Origin: Fomitopsis serialis
Taxonomy: Eukaryota > Basidiomycota > Agaricomycetes > Polyporales > Fomitopsidaceae
Assembly (NCBI RefSeq): GCF_022376445.1
Contig: NW_025955240.1
Coordinates: 1-51,883, forward strand
Reading direction: 5' to 3'
Length of the DNA: 51,883 nt
The notes under the pieces were generated by a model. That model was not told the origin of the DNA. It searched no databases and saw only the letters and a list, made by a program, of their open reading frames with translations. Within the stretch, counting starts at the first letter, position 1. Each line of letters begins with the position of its first letter. Positions 11,930-22,821 of this stretch are shown here, in pieces. Position numbers and translations under genes: made by a program.

Positions 11930-12320
11930 TTGCTAGCTTGCTTACTACCTGCTTGCTCGCACACTCGCTCGCTCGCCCTCGTCGCCCGCTCGCCTGCTCT
12001 CGTCGTCCTTCTCGCCCGCTCGCCCTCCGTCACCTCGCCGGCCTGCCTTCCTTTTCCCTCGTGCTAGCCAGCTCGCCCGCCTGCTTGCTCGCCCACTCGG
12101 CTTATTGTCCGACCGCTCGTTCACCCTCAGGCTCTCTTCCCCCCTCGCCTCTTGCCTGCTCGCCTTCCTGCCCGGCGCCCGCTCGTTCTTGCCCGCCTGT
12201 GCTCCCCCTCTAGCCAGCTCTCCCACATGCCTGCTCGTGCTCGTCTTTTTGCCCACTTGCCCTTCTCGGCCGTCCACCCATCTTCCTGCTAGCCAGCCCG
12301 CTTGCTCACCCACTCGCCTG
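11930..12320 (+). repeat. Pyrimidine-rich low-complexity tract
   Basis: About 390 bases composed of degenerate repeats of words such as GCTCGCC, CTTGCTCGC and CCTGCC on the plus strand, with almost no purine runs. Open frames on both strands here (Arg/Glu-rich or Pro/Ser/Leu-rich) arise from the composition and are not taken as genes. Confidence 0.85.
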
Positions 12321-12599
12321 GCCCATGCAGGACGAGCTGCACAACCCGCGTCGAACCGCGCAGCACCTGTACACAGGCAGGTACAGGTCCGGGTCGTGCG
12401 TGCTCGGCGCTATCTAGGTCCTACTACTGTTGCCTGGCAGCTCGCTAACGCGTTGACGGTTGGGCCTGTCCAATGTGTACATAGCATTATCAATTACATA
12501 CCAATGATCTAATATAACGAAGCTGAAGTGAAGCAAGAGACGTGAGCTAGGGATGCGAGCGAGGATACCTGGCAGATTGGGTAGGGAAAGTGCCCGGAA

Positions 12600-12715
12600 A
12601 TGATTCGGAAATCTTGTTTTACCTGCGCCTTTTCGTCCCATATCCTCCGAGGAAATACGGCGGGAAAGCGCAGGAAATCTTGCCTTTCCCACACATATCC
12701 TGTCAGAAAATTCCG
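12600..12715. repeat. Imperfect direct repeat of about 65 bp
   Basis: GGAAATCTTG occurs at about 12607 and again at about 12673, each followed by a pyrimidine block, CATATCCT and a GAAAAT-like end. The two units are diverged. No element ends or target duplications were identified. Confidence 0.45.
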
Positions 12716-13653
12716 CTTGACGCGCAGTGTTATGTCCCCGGGGTATATCTGATCTGCGAGGAGTACTTGAGTCCTTTTGCCACAATTTCATTGACTTACA
12801 ACGACAGGGACACTGCTGTCCAATTCGGGTCAATATTGGATATCGAATATTCGGCGTTGAAGTCCAGTCGAGATATTCAAGTACTATGTAACCCTGGCAC
12901 CGCGAAACTGACCGTAGCGCTCGCCTTCCTAGGTCTTCTACGGTGAAGACACTTGTACAACCTCCTTCCATCAGCCCTACCCTTTTGCGCCTCCGATGAT
13001 CCAATGGCTACTTGCCAGCGCGCACCGCGGGAAACATTGACGAGACATTCATCACCAGCCACGAGATAGCGGTACTACATCAGCTAGTGGTCTGTAAGAT
13101 GTGATGACCTCCTACGCCTTCCTGAGAGCTTATTAGACCTTGCTCAGTGACTCTCATGCACAAACAGTCTGAGGCTCGAACCGCAAATTTGCCTCAGGCA
13201 AGCCGAAGGCTATGTCACTATGGCAAGCTTCTCCTCGGACTCAGTCCCGGGCCCGGATCTAGAAATTCACGCGTGGCTCATGAGGAGCTCAGGAGTAACT
13301 TGAAGGTGAGACCGGGACCGACGCATCCGGCGGTGGTACGAAGAGGGGGAACGATATTGATTCTGAAGAGCTCTTGAAGTTGGGACCTTGCGCGACGGTC
13401 CAAGAACAGGCACCAACGTGGGATGATGGCGCACGAGAATTCGCTGCCTGCCCTGGACTGAGATCACTTCTGATGGGATTTTGTACCGTGCGTTCAAGTT
13501 CTACTTGCTGATATGGACAATGCGTTCCCCATTCAGACCGCTTCCAACCTGCTCTTGAATCTCACCTCGACTGATCTACACCCGACTCACATCGACAGCA
13601 CACCTCAGGCCGGACCCAGACGTCTTGGTTGGAATTGAAGCACCCGCGACCCG
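12716..13653. other. Intergenic, no gene recognised
   Basis: Short open frames on both strands without recognisable motifs or consistent splice chains. The stretch ends at the target duplication of the MITE at 13662. Confidence 0.5.
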
Positions 13654-13661
13654 GTGATGCT

Positions 13662-13747
13662 TGGTCTCGTACCCATCCGTGTGGACGCACCCCACCACCG
13701 TGTCGGAGCGGTGGTGGGGTGCGTCCACACGGATGGGTACGAGACCA
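13662..13747. mobile_element. 86-bp foldback MITE, 39-bp perfect inverted repeats, 8-bp target duplication
   Basis: The left arm 13662-13700 begins TGGTCTCGTACCCATCCGTG and is the exact reverse complement of the right arm 13709-13747. Only eight bases separate them. The element is flanked by identical GTGATGCT at 13654-13661 and 13748-13755. An 8-bp duplication is the hallmark of hAT-superfamily insertion, though the TIR does not start with the usual CA/TA..G. The same arm sequence, slightly diverged, occurs once more at 38375-38411. It carries no coding capacity, so it must be moved by a transposase encoded elsewhere. Confidence 0.9.
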
Positions 13748-13986
13748 GTGATGCTGAAGAACAGCAAGATGATTGTGGTCGCATGTCACGCCTAAATCGA
13801 AGATCAGCTTAGCAGATTTCCACGACGCCTGCGCACTCTTGTCAATGTGATACACAGCGTCACCAGCTGCGGACCGCCCCGCTGGCAGGCTGACCGGTCA
13901 CGCTGACCGGTATCCCTACATCGCACTGCATGCGACATAAATAATCGCTGACTTCAGGCCGAGCCGTCAGCGACATATCACCGACA

Positions 13987-14247
13987 TGGAACAACCCTTG
14001 CAGCCCAGCGCCCCTTCGCCACCGCCCAAGCTGAATGGGACGTCCGTATCCGGGAGAATGGAGGACTTTCTGGCGGGACTTCCATCTCTCAATCGTACGT
14101 AAGTCGCTTTCCTGTGATGCCGCCAGGCGGAACGACGATTCCGCATTGTGCGTGCAGGGGGGCTCCTTGGCTTTACGGCTTCAACTCCGAGCGATGGCAA
14201 GCGCCATTATACGACATCCTTTGCCATGATAAACGACACCGGAACCT
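13987..14247 (+). CDS. Possible small two-exon gene, unrecognised
   Basis: An ATG at 13987 opens a Pro-rich N-terminus (MEQPLQPSAPSPPPKL) with GRMEDFLAGLPSL, ending at a GTACGTAAG donor near 14096. A GTGCGTGCAG acceptor before 14158 restores a frame reading GLLGFTASTPSDGKRHYTTS and stopping at TGA about 14247. CATAAATAAT about 50 bp upstream could be a TATA box. There is no family match I can name. It may be a truncated gene, because further exon-like pieces (for example LLFGRWMTENGVIQT near 14620) follow. Confidence 0.3.
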
Positions 14248-14419
14248 GATACAAACGTCAGCTTCGGTTGTAGACGCTACCATCCATCCGATAAGAACCA
14301 CTTTACCGGATGCCGCGAACTCTGCTTACGGAGGATCCGCAGACAACAGGAACAAAGATAATGGAAGGTTATGGCGGGCCCATATGGTGAGATGGCTGGA
14401 TGGTCCTTGGAGACACTGA

Positions 14420-15951
14420 ATCGTACATTGTAGTTCTGTTCCTTGATACCGCGCGGTCCCTTCCGCGAAGCGGAACCGGTCTTGGACAGGAATGCAAGGG
14501 CACGCGCTCGATAGACCTGCGAGGCGTTACGTGTGCGTAAGGGTCCTCGGATCAGCCCTTTGGCTTTTGCAGTTACTGAACCCTATCGAGGATAATCAGT
14601 CGAACAAAGGTCTCCTCTTTGGGAGGTGGATGACTGAGAATGGAGTGATTCAAACCGTAAGTCAGTGAAGTTCTGCCGTACTCGCAAGCCACGATTACGA
14701 GACCCTGTTCAAATGCAAGTGTCGCGGACAGAAACCCCGCATGGAGAGCGTCTTCCCAAGCCTTCTCGTTGAGAGCTGCACGGACTGTTTAGTCCTGGCC
14801 TCGGACGCTTTGTGAAGGAGAAGCTCACCCACTCCCCGCGTAGCGCACCTGGGACAATAGGACCTTGGCCATGGTCAGTCGTATCAGCACTGCCGCCGGG
14901 TCTTAAGGATCATCGTATGAAACAATTGCGGTGATGAAATGCTTCCATACGGTGTCTTGACAGCTGTTATGCAGCGATGTGAGGATAGCAGCGATATATA
15001 TATGGAGGGCTCAAAGGTGAGAGGTTCAGTCCTTGTAGTTGGATTGTATGGTTGAACCGTGTTCGAGGTCAATTGAACGACCAATAGAAGACTTGCCAGA
15101 TTGAGAGGATGTGGCGTGAGCACGTGGCTAATAGGCGCCGGAGAACCTCGGTAACACGCCGTCTCCTTGCGACTTTCTCCTCCACTCAACTGGACCGCTT
15201 TAGTCAGTAATCTTCCTTTGCAGTTTGACGGCCAGTTCCTTTCACATACTCGTTTCAAGACCCTTTGCTCGAGTTCAGAAGCTGAAATCATGTGAAACCG
15301 TCGACTGCTGTTTCAAGTCCAGCAAATCTATGCGCTCACGCACCCCCACCATGTACACGTCGAACACTTGGAAGAACAATCAGAAATTCCTGAATCATCA
15401 GAAAGCACGGTGTGTCCAAGATTCCTCATGTTGTTATGCGTGTACAAGGCTTACCGACGGCAATGCAACAGTATCGATTGTGCGGTAAGCCATGTTGCAA
15501 CCCACCCTCAGCCGGCGGCTATAGCAGGGAATGAATCTACCTTGGCTTAATTCTCTCCGCGCAGCTGTTATTGACCCCACTCAATACCTATGCTGACAGA
15601 AAGGACGACTTCGGATCACTGCATCTATTAAACTTCGACGTCCGGGCTGTAATCTGACTGCAATCTCTGTGAGATGTTGATCGGTGATTGGGGTTCGACA
15701 TTCTAACCTGTAAATGACCTTCTGGCTTTCTAGCCGCTCACTCGGACCAAGGTTCCCTTGCCAGGTTCTAGCGAGTGGTTGCCCGTAGGCCTCCGGCATC
15801 CGGGAGACGATTCCAAGCTCGTGGTTCGCGCCTGCACGGTAGGTCTGCCGGAACATTGATTACCGTAGCGGCTGCTTTGGGCACGTCTCATGTGCACTCG
15901 CACCCTCTTTTCTTGCCGTGCACATGGAAATCTAACGCAAAGACTCGCAAT
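14420..15951. other. Mostly non-coding, one isolated exon-like piece
   Basis: Around 14574-14658 a TTTTGCAG acceptor and a GTAAGTCAG donor bracket a frame with NPIEDNQSNKGLLF and FGRWMTENGVIQ, which may be a relic exon. The rest shows only short random frames. Confidence 0.4.
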
Positions 15952-16455
15952 ATGCCCGTAGAAAGCACTGGCGTTCCACTGGGGGTGCCCGCCGGTCTAA
16001 CAACATCGCCGCAAGCTAGGCAGACGCCGCGACCGAGCCAGGCCAGCGGGGCTCGAGATATGAGCTCCGGAAGCGATCTGCGGTCTGGATATGGACTGTC
16101 TCGTCATGGCCTGTTACCCCACATCTCGTCTGGAGTTCTGCGGGCGCCCCATACCTGCGCCTCCTACCGGAATCCGCGCTCGGACGCTGTACTCGTCTTC
16201 CATACGGTGGTAGGTTTACAAAGCCACGGGGATGTTTACGCCAGTGCGCCGCTGCCGAGGTGGTCGAGTGCCGCTTCGCGGGTGCCGGGCGTTCTCGACT
16301 GTGCGTATGTCATTCTGGATCGCGCGGTGTCTTCGGTCTTTGAAGCTACCATGAAAGGTGTCCTAAAACTTCTTGTGTGCGGATTGGCTCAGGAGAGAAG
16401 TGAAGACGGGGCATCGATCGCGGTCGGGGCCAGAGACGGCTCCCAGATAGCATAG
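15952..16455 (+). CDS. Hypothetical ORF, 167 codons, doubtful
   Basis: An uninterrupted frame from the ATG at 15952 to TAG at 16455, open further upstream to 15775 without an ATG. The product is Ser/Arg/Ala-rich with no domain. It has no intron, unusual in this window. Length alone is the evidence, and it could be chance in GC-rich DNA. Confidence 0.2.
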   Translation: MPVESTGVPLGVPAGLTTSPQARQTPRPSQASGARDMSSGSDLRSGYGLSRHGLLPHISSGVLRAPHTCASYRNPRSDAVLVFHTVVGLQSHGDVYASAPLPRWSSAASRVPGVLDCAYVILDRAVSSVFEATMKGVLKLLVCGLAQERSEDGASIAVGARDGSQIA

Positions 16456-16704
16456 GGCCGAATGCATACCCTCGACACTAATCGCCCTCAATCGACATCG
16501 ATAGCATGTTCTAGACAGCGCTCTCAGGCCACTCGACATAATTTATGGAGAGACAGGATCGCACTGGCCGGATGACTTCAGATCGGATCAAGATCCGTAC
16601 TCCGCCTCCGTCCTAGTATAAGTCTGTGGCCCCAGGGTCTAGTCTTGCTCGTACGCCCCGCCCTTGCCTATCAGCTTTTTGAGTCGCCGTACCAGGAATA
16701 CATC
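16456..16704. other. Promoter region of the FKBP gene
   Basis: There is no gene here. CTAGTATAAG near 16612 is a possible TATA-like element about 90 bp before the ATG at 16705. Confidence 0.4.
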
Positions 16705-17284
16705 ATGGTGAGTCTCGCCGGCCCGCACCTCGTCGAGGCTCACGACGCCCGCGCAGGGTGTCACTGTCGAAGTCATCAAGCCTGGTGATGGCGTCCACTT
16801 CCCCAAGAAGGGCGGTAAGTGTCGACTGCGCGTACCGTCGAGTTTCCGTCTCACATGCAACACCAGACAAGGTAACAATACACTACGTCGGCACCCTGTC
16901 GGACGGCCGCAAATTCGACTCGAGTCGGGATCGGTATGTCCCGGCGCGCTGCGCTGCACGCCGCATTCGTTGACAGTGGCATAGGGGACAACCGTTCGAG
17001 ACCGAGATTGGTGTGGGCAAGGTGATCAAGGGCTGGGACGAAGGTGCGACGCTGCGAGTCACAGTCTCGCGGGAATGGCGTACTGACAGTGCGTAGGTGT
17101 CCCGCAACTATCGTTGGGCGAGAAGGCAGTCTTGACCGCAACACCCGACTTCGTGAGTGGTCCTGTGCAAGCGCACGGCTCAGCTGCTGATCGCGATACA
17201 GGCATATGGCGCGCGCGGCTTCCCACCCGTGATCCCCCGAATTCTACGCTGAAGTTCGAGGTCGAGCTCCTGAAGATCAACTGA
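16705..17284 (+). CDS. FK506-binding protein FKBP12, peptidyl-prolyl isomerase
   Basis: Six exons: 16705-16707 (the ATG alone), 16757-16814, 16867-16933, 16985-17043, 17097-17152, 17202-17284; 108 residues after frame repair, the normal FKBP12 length. Visible landmarks are [69 protein letters not shown] and the end FEVELLKIN. The active-site aromatic and Asp residues (Tyr in HYVG, Phe and Asp in KFDSS, Trp in KGWDEG, Tyr in AYGA) are all present. It is a cytosolic prolyl isomerase and rapamycin/FK506 receptor. In the last exon the frame breaks at a run of five C (17234-17238); six C would restore the family sequence, so an assembly error is likelier than a true pseudogene. Confidence 0.93.
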
Positions 17285-17986
17285 GGCGCGAGCCCGGTCG
17301 ACGCGCTTGGACGTTTCTCTCCTTCTCTGTACATATGTTGTTGGGACCGCGAGGCATGTGAGATTACCATTGTTTTATATCATCGCATTCACTGTACCGC
17401 CCGCTGAGCGCGTCGCTCGACGCGGTGCCTGCTGGTCGAGCAAGCCGAGCGCGTCGATGAGCTATCGAGGATCGATGGATAAGCGGCGCATCGATGGAGA
17501 GGTACGCCGCTGGATGGGTGTCTGCTCGGCCTATCTCCTGCATCGTATGCATAAGAAATGCGATCCACATCGGATGCTTCCGAGGCGTCCATCGATCGCA
17601 TATGACTTCGCGGGTGATTGCCTCTCTCGCAGCAGCTCGCAGCAGCCCGCAGCGTCTCCCGCTCCTCTTCCTCTGCCGTAACGTGTCCAGGACGCTTTTG
17701 TCTCTCGAGCTCCGTCCCGGCCAGCTCACACACCGTGCTCGCGTGCACCCGGGCGGGCACAGTAATGATGCCATTTGCTGGGACAGCTATCCTCGTCACG
17801 AATATACGTCACTGATCAGCAAAGTAGGCCCGTGGCGGTGGACCATCTGGGCCGTCATCTGCCTTGTTAGTCCGAAAATGCACCTTGCGCTACTTGGACC
17901 TCCTATCTCGGAGCGCATGCAATAGTTCTGCATGGGCCCTCTCCCTCCAGTGCCTAGATTCTAGAAGGCAGCAAGCATGCTCCGTT
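17285..17986. other. Intergenic, possible extra minus-strand exon
   Basis: The space separates convergent genes. On the minus strand about 17797-17570 an open frame reads RIAVPANGIITVPARVHAS and an acidic EEEERETL stretch, with coding-like codons but no ATG. It might be an additional exon of the coiled-coil gene upstream, but I could not find a splice chain that joins them. Confidence 0.3.
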
Positions 17987-18483
17987 TCAGATAGTTCGAG
18001 GGTCACAATCCACGACGGACCGACCTTCTGCGAGCACCCTGACCGAATCGACAAAGTGCTCGTGGTTCTCGCGCAATTGGTGCAAGACCTCTGTCCAGGT
18101 CGGGCCTGATCCGTCGCATGATCAGTACAATGCAACTGCAGCGCGATTGCCTGGGCCTGCGGAGAGCCCTCGCGTATGCTATGCGAACCTGTACTGGATT
18201 GCCGCACCGCGCTACGAGCCCCGTCGTCCTCGCGTCCCGAGATAAGCTCCTCCAACCCCGCACGCATCTCCTCGACCTGGCGGCCCTTCTCCGACTTTCT
18301 CGCAGCACAAACAGCCATCCTCGTTTCAGAGCTTGCTTTGCATTGACGTAACATCGCCCCGTTCACATGCAGCTCCGATGCAAGCGATGATAACTGATCC
18401 TGGTAGGTCGAGAGCCCTTCACGGCGGCCCCGGGTCGTGTCGCCTGAGGCCTCACCAGCCTGAGTGAGCTCGGCGTCAGACAT
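17987..18483 (-). CDS. Small coiled-coil protein, unrecognised
   Basis: Two exons on the minus strand, 18483-18189 and 18105-17987, joined across an 83-nt intron (GTTCGC...TACTGATC...GATCAG) to 137 residues. The start MSDAELTQAGEASGDT is polar. Residues about 25-90 are predicted coiled coil (LSTYQDQLSSLASELHVN, RKSEKGRQVEEMRAGLEEL). The second exon continues with WTEVLHQLRENHEHFVDSV, a helical stretch. There is no membrane segment or signal peptide. The size and helical content would suit a subunit of a kinetochore, tethering or vesicle complex, but I cannot name the family. Reading through without the intron leaves the helical frame, which supports the splice. Confidence 0.6.
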
Positions 18484-19373
18484 GATCTGTCCAAGATCCA
18501 ATGTGATCAGGTCGATGTAGAGGTCGCCTGAGGACTGTAATAAGGCCTTGGGTTGCTTGTGTTTGCCCGCGTGACAATTGCAGGGGCTCTAACTCGTTGA
18601 GCTCAATTAGACACCGTACCACTTTCTGACGCCACAGACGCGTCAAATTCACGTGCTTTGACGCGCTCGTCTTGCGCGTGGCGTCTCGCTCAAGTATCTG
18701 GGACAGTACTGAACCACTGGTAGACGCACGGTGGGCGCCGTAAGAATTGCGTCAAACATATAATGACTGCTGGTATGTGCACAAGCTGCATGGTACAGTA
18801 GGCTCGCAGCGGGAAAGTAGTACATAGTAGTAAGTAGCTAAGTACATCGAGATTCGACTCGCCCCCGCAGACGTGCCACGTGGGGTAACGCGATCACGTT
18901 GCCACGTTCCAACTGCCGCGCTCAGCGCTCGTCTAGCGTTGTTCGCGTCAGTCTGCGTCAGTGCTGTCTTCCTCTACTTCAGCATGCATCAAATCGACCG
19001 ACCACTCCCTCACCAGCCTGTCTGATCTGCCCACATGCGCTGCACCTACGAGGTAGCATGCTGTCCCCGATATGTCTCTACATTGCACGGGCCAACGCAT
19101 CTCCTTAAACTTCCGCCTCGGAATGACTTACGCAGGCGGACTTCGTAACTAGAAAGCACTACTCCCAAGTGAGAAGCTGAACTGCTGGGGCGTTTTGAGC
19201 TTCAGACGGTGGACTTCGCTCCGCGGCCTTGCGCTGCCAATGACCTCGATCAACAGCGCTCTACAAGAAGTCCCACTTCCGGATCCGTGCATCGCGTTTT
19301 ATTCGTGAGGCGTCCGACTAGACTGAGCGGCAGTCTCTACCTGACTCCCTCATCCCACCCAGCCTTGTCTACA
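18484..19373. other. Divergent promoter region
   Basis: About 890 bases lie between the minus coiled-coil gene and the plus CFA-synthase gene. They hold a run of TAGTA-like words (about 18815-18850) but no gene. No clear TATA box was found for either side. Confidence 0.5.
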
Positions 19374-22124
19374 ATGGCTGCAGCTCTCTTGAAGTCGTCG
19401 ACGAGTGCTCTTGCGAGAGCGATCCTAGGTGCCGCACGGTCTGCATTAGATCCAACGCTCAAGAAAGGCCTGGAACTCGCGTGCTTGGCATGCAGATTCT
19501 TCGTCGTTGAGTACGTTTTGATGAAAATTGTCTCGCAGCTACAATGGGGTGACAAACCTCGTTCCATGTCGCGCGCACCGCAGAACCCTCAAGAACATCC
19601 GACACGGTCGTCTCCTCATTGTCTGCCCTGGCGTACCACACTCGCGGTTGTTCAAGGAAGGTTATCACCTTGCATTCCCTGCGGATAGCCGTTCGGGATC
19701 GACGGAGTTCAAGACTGCCACCATCACGGTCAAGGATCCGGTGTTTTGGCTGCGCCTCGCTACGCAAGGGGACCTCGGTTTCGCAGAGGCGTTCATGTAC
19801 GGAGAGGTAGATTGTACAGACTTGACTGCATTATTCCAAGTACGTCCAAAACACCCGGCCAAACGGAAGTCCGCTTTCCAGATATGCAATGCTCGAACTG
19901 AAGGACCGAAATTGCATTCCACAGGTGCTATTGGACAACCGCTCTTGCCTCTCCGAGATCGACACCCTGCTTGCCAGGGCCTCTCGTGTGGTCGAGCGCT
20001 TCCTCGCCTCTCACCTGGTCAACAACCTCGCGAATGCGCGCCGGAACATCAGCGCGCACTATGACATCAGCAACGAGATGTTCATGGGTACGTACATTGT
20101 TGTTGACCTCGTCTCTGGGGTCCAGGGTGAGGCTGCATTCGTGCGAAGGAGACGCGTGCTCTTGCTGTTATCCATGCGGTCGCTCTTAGGTGTCTCGCTT
20201 TGACTCTGACAATTTCACGAGAATATATGCGATGTGATCTTGAAGGAGCGCATATATGCGCATACATGGACCCCCCATGTCATATATGCACTTGTCTTCG
20301 CCCGTAGCCTCGGGCTGCAATCTCGGTCGCGCCCCCGCGCCGGGCCTGGTAGCAGCTGGATTTCCCCGCAATCCGTGTCTTCTCCACATCACAGTACGTG
20401 ACTTACTATTCGTCACACACGACAGCATTCTTGTCCGGAGATATGACCTACTCGTGCGCCATCTTCCCTGAGCTGGACGCCGATCTTCGGGAACCATTGC
20501 AGTCAAGAGTCGACACCGACTCTTCCTCGAGCGGCCCGAGCACGTACGACTCAAGTGGTACTTTATCGGCCAGCGACGACAGCATCGCAAGCGACATCAA
20601 GATCGCCCAAGCCAGCACTAGGGTCTCCGATGTGGGCACCAGGCGCGCCAGGGACAAGGACGACGACGCCGAGCTGTGCGACGCGCAGATCAGGAAGATG
20701 CTGCATATAGTGAAGCGTGCGGATATCAGGCCGGGCCACAGGGTACGCTCCCTCGTCTCGCTCGTCGACCAACGGCCTGAAGAGGACCGCGCAGGTCCTC
20801 GAGATCGGTACTGGGTGGGGATCCATGGCTATCTGCATGGCGCAGGCCTTCCCCGGCGTGATCGTCGACACGCTCACGCTCTCCGAGGAACAGGCGTACC
20901 TTGCGCGGCAGCGCGTAGCTGATATCGGCCTCGGCATGCGCCTCTGTCAGAGGTGCATCGACGACGGAGTACCGGATCTCAGCGACCTTGACGGCCTGGA
21001 CCTGTACGAAGAGGACGGGCGCCATGCCGCAGGGTGTTTCTGTACGCCCGCCCGAGTGCGCGTGCACTGTATGGACTACAGGAGCATGCCGGCGGAGTGG
21101 AAGGGCGTTTTTGACCGGGTGGTCAGCGTGGAGATGGTTGAGGCTGTCGGCTATGAGTTCCTAGAGGTGCGTGTCTCGCGAGTGGGTCGCACGAATGCGC
21201 GGGCGTAGTTGCCTGGGTGGGTAGTGTACCGTCCTGGTGCTGACGTCTTTCGTCGGGTTTGCAGACGTACTGGTCCCAGATCGATTGGGCATTGAAGGAC
21301 ACTGGCGTCGGAGTGGTGCAAGGGATCACTCTACCCGAAGCACGTAGGTCAACAATGGCTCGTATGCACAGAATACGCACTGATCACACTCGATAGGATT
21401 TGACGCGTACGTCCGCGATACGGACTTCATACGGAAATGGGTGCGTCCTCCCATGATGTCGCGAGTAGTGATGCACATTAAATCTTTTGTTTGCGACAGA
21501 GTTAGTACCAAGTAGTTTCTGTGTATGGGCTACCTTACTGACGACGCTCTAGTCTTCCCCGGAGGTTTCTTGCCCACGCTTACGTTGCTCACCTCTACGA
21601 TGACCAATGGAAGCAAGGGAAGGCTTGTCGTGGAGTCCGTCGATAATATTGGGCCTCACTATGCTCGTACGCTTCGGGAGTGGAGGCGACGGTTCGAGAA
21701 TCGGTTTGACACGGAGATCATCCCTGGTGAGTCTGGAGGCTTTGCATTGTATTTAGTAAGATCTTCAACGCTTGCTCCGCGCCCATCAGCTCTGCGGAAG
21801 CATTACCCCGATGTCTTAGGTGATGGTGGGCCGGAGAGCCTGGATGAGATTGAGGTCTTCCGCAGAAAATGGGTGTACTACTTGTGAGTGAGCAACTGCG
21901 CAGCTTCGCCGTGTTAGTCAGCTGAAAGCTGATTTTGTCAGTGCTTACTGTGAGATAGGCTTCGCAAGTCGCAGCTTGGGCGGTACGTTTGCATTCCTGC
22001 GCGAAGCGATTCGATGCTGAGTGGCCGCTTACCTTGCGCGACAGACCATATCGTCACCTTCACGAGGGAGGGGAATGTGGAATATGGTTGTCAGGTTCTG
22101 GGGACCGATGTGGGCGCCGAATGA
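19374..22124 (+). CDS. Cyclopropane-fatty-acyl-phospholipid synthase / mycolic acid cyclopropane synthase family
   Basis: Eleven exons: 19374-19510, 19584-19839, 19925-20087, 20426-20742, 20795-21166, 21265-21343, 21397-21440, 21553-21726, 21790-21883, 21942-21982, 22045-22124; about 585 residues. Landmarks in order: DPVFWLRLATQGDLGFAEAF, ISAHYDISNEMF, SGDMTYSCAIF, an acidic Ser-rich insert, the AdoMet motif VLEIGTGWGS, VVSVEMVEAVGYEFLE, FPGGFLPTLTLL, VESVDNIGPHYARTLREW, EVFRRKWVYYF, YCEIGFASRSLGDHIVTF. The family transfers methylene from S-adenosylmethionine to unsaturated acyl chains of membrane lipids. At the exon 7/8 junction the family sequence KWVFPGG needs one G more than present (GGG at 21439-21441), so either a base is missing or an unusual acceptor is used. 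The next gene, ERG24, also acts on membrane lipids. Confidence 0.9.
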
Positions 22125-22821
22125 TGAGGCATGTGAGTTGTGAGTAAAGTATAGCATGGTCGGAGCACAAATGCAACAATTGTGTCTCAGAGGACCCCTC
22201 TCCAAGTGATGTCGACCAACCCTTCTAAAACGGTAGCTCAAAACGCATCACCACTGTGAAACTTGTAGCATTTACTCTGTACAAGCGAAAATGGTGTCAC
22301 TGAGATCGCCATACATCATACTGGCCACTCACTGGGAACCAGGGTCTGCGCAGCGGCACATAAACATTACACGAGCTGTGCTTGAATGTCGCCGAGACAT
22401 GATAGTATCAGCACTAGGCAGAGCGTTCTCGGCTTACGGCGATGGAGAACAAACACTACTGGACTGAGGAGCCCGTTGCGACGCACTGGCAGTGCGCGAG
22501 TAACAGAGTGTTCGACAGCGGCGCCCACTGCCGCCAGCTACGCTATACTTACGACTGCGTCTCATGGTCCGATGCAGGTCCGATGTGCCCAGTTTGTCTG
22601 TTCTTTGGCATGCGGTCGCAAGTGTCACAGCATTTCGGCGATAGATGGTACTTATGGTCGAACGACTCGGAAGAGATGCTGATCAGCCACTGTTCGGGAC
22701 GTAGCGCCCGTTGGCCACAAAGGAAATGGCGCCACCGTCATAGACACGCTCTCTCAGGGCCTTCTTCTCGCCACGACGCGTCCAGCGCGTGTCCTCTCTA
22801 GCAACCTCACCCACGACCGCC
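22125..22821. other. Intergenic, ERG24 upstream region
   Basis: About 700 bases with no gene. An open frame of about 119 codons starting at 22442 has no recognisable features. The last 100 bases are the likely promoter and leader of ERG24. Confidence 0.55.

Noticed and set aside
11938..12313. Open frames on both strands in the pyrimidine tract
   Set aside because: They result from low-complexity composition and have no domain, start context or splice chain.
16705..17284. FKBP12 as a pseudogene
   Set aside because: All splice sites and active-site residues are intact and one base in a C run restores the exact family ending, so a sequence error is preferred.
17890..18501. Unspliced reading of the minus coiled-coil gene (about 203 codons)
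   Set aside because: After about 18189 the unspliced frame loses its helical character, while removing the 83-base intron restores WTEVLHQLRENHEHF; its first codon is TTG, not ATG.
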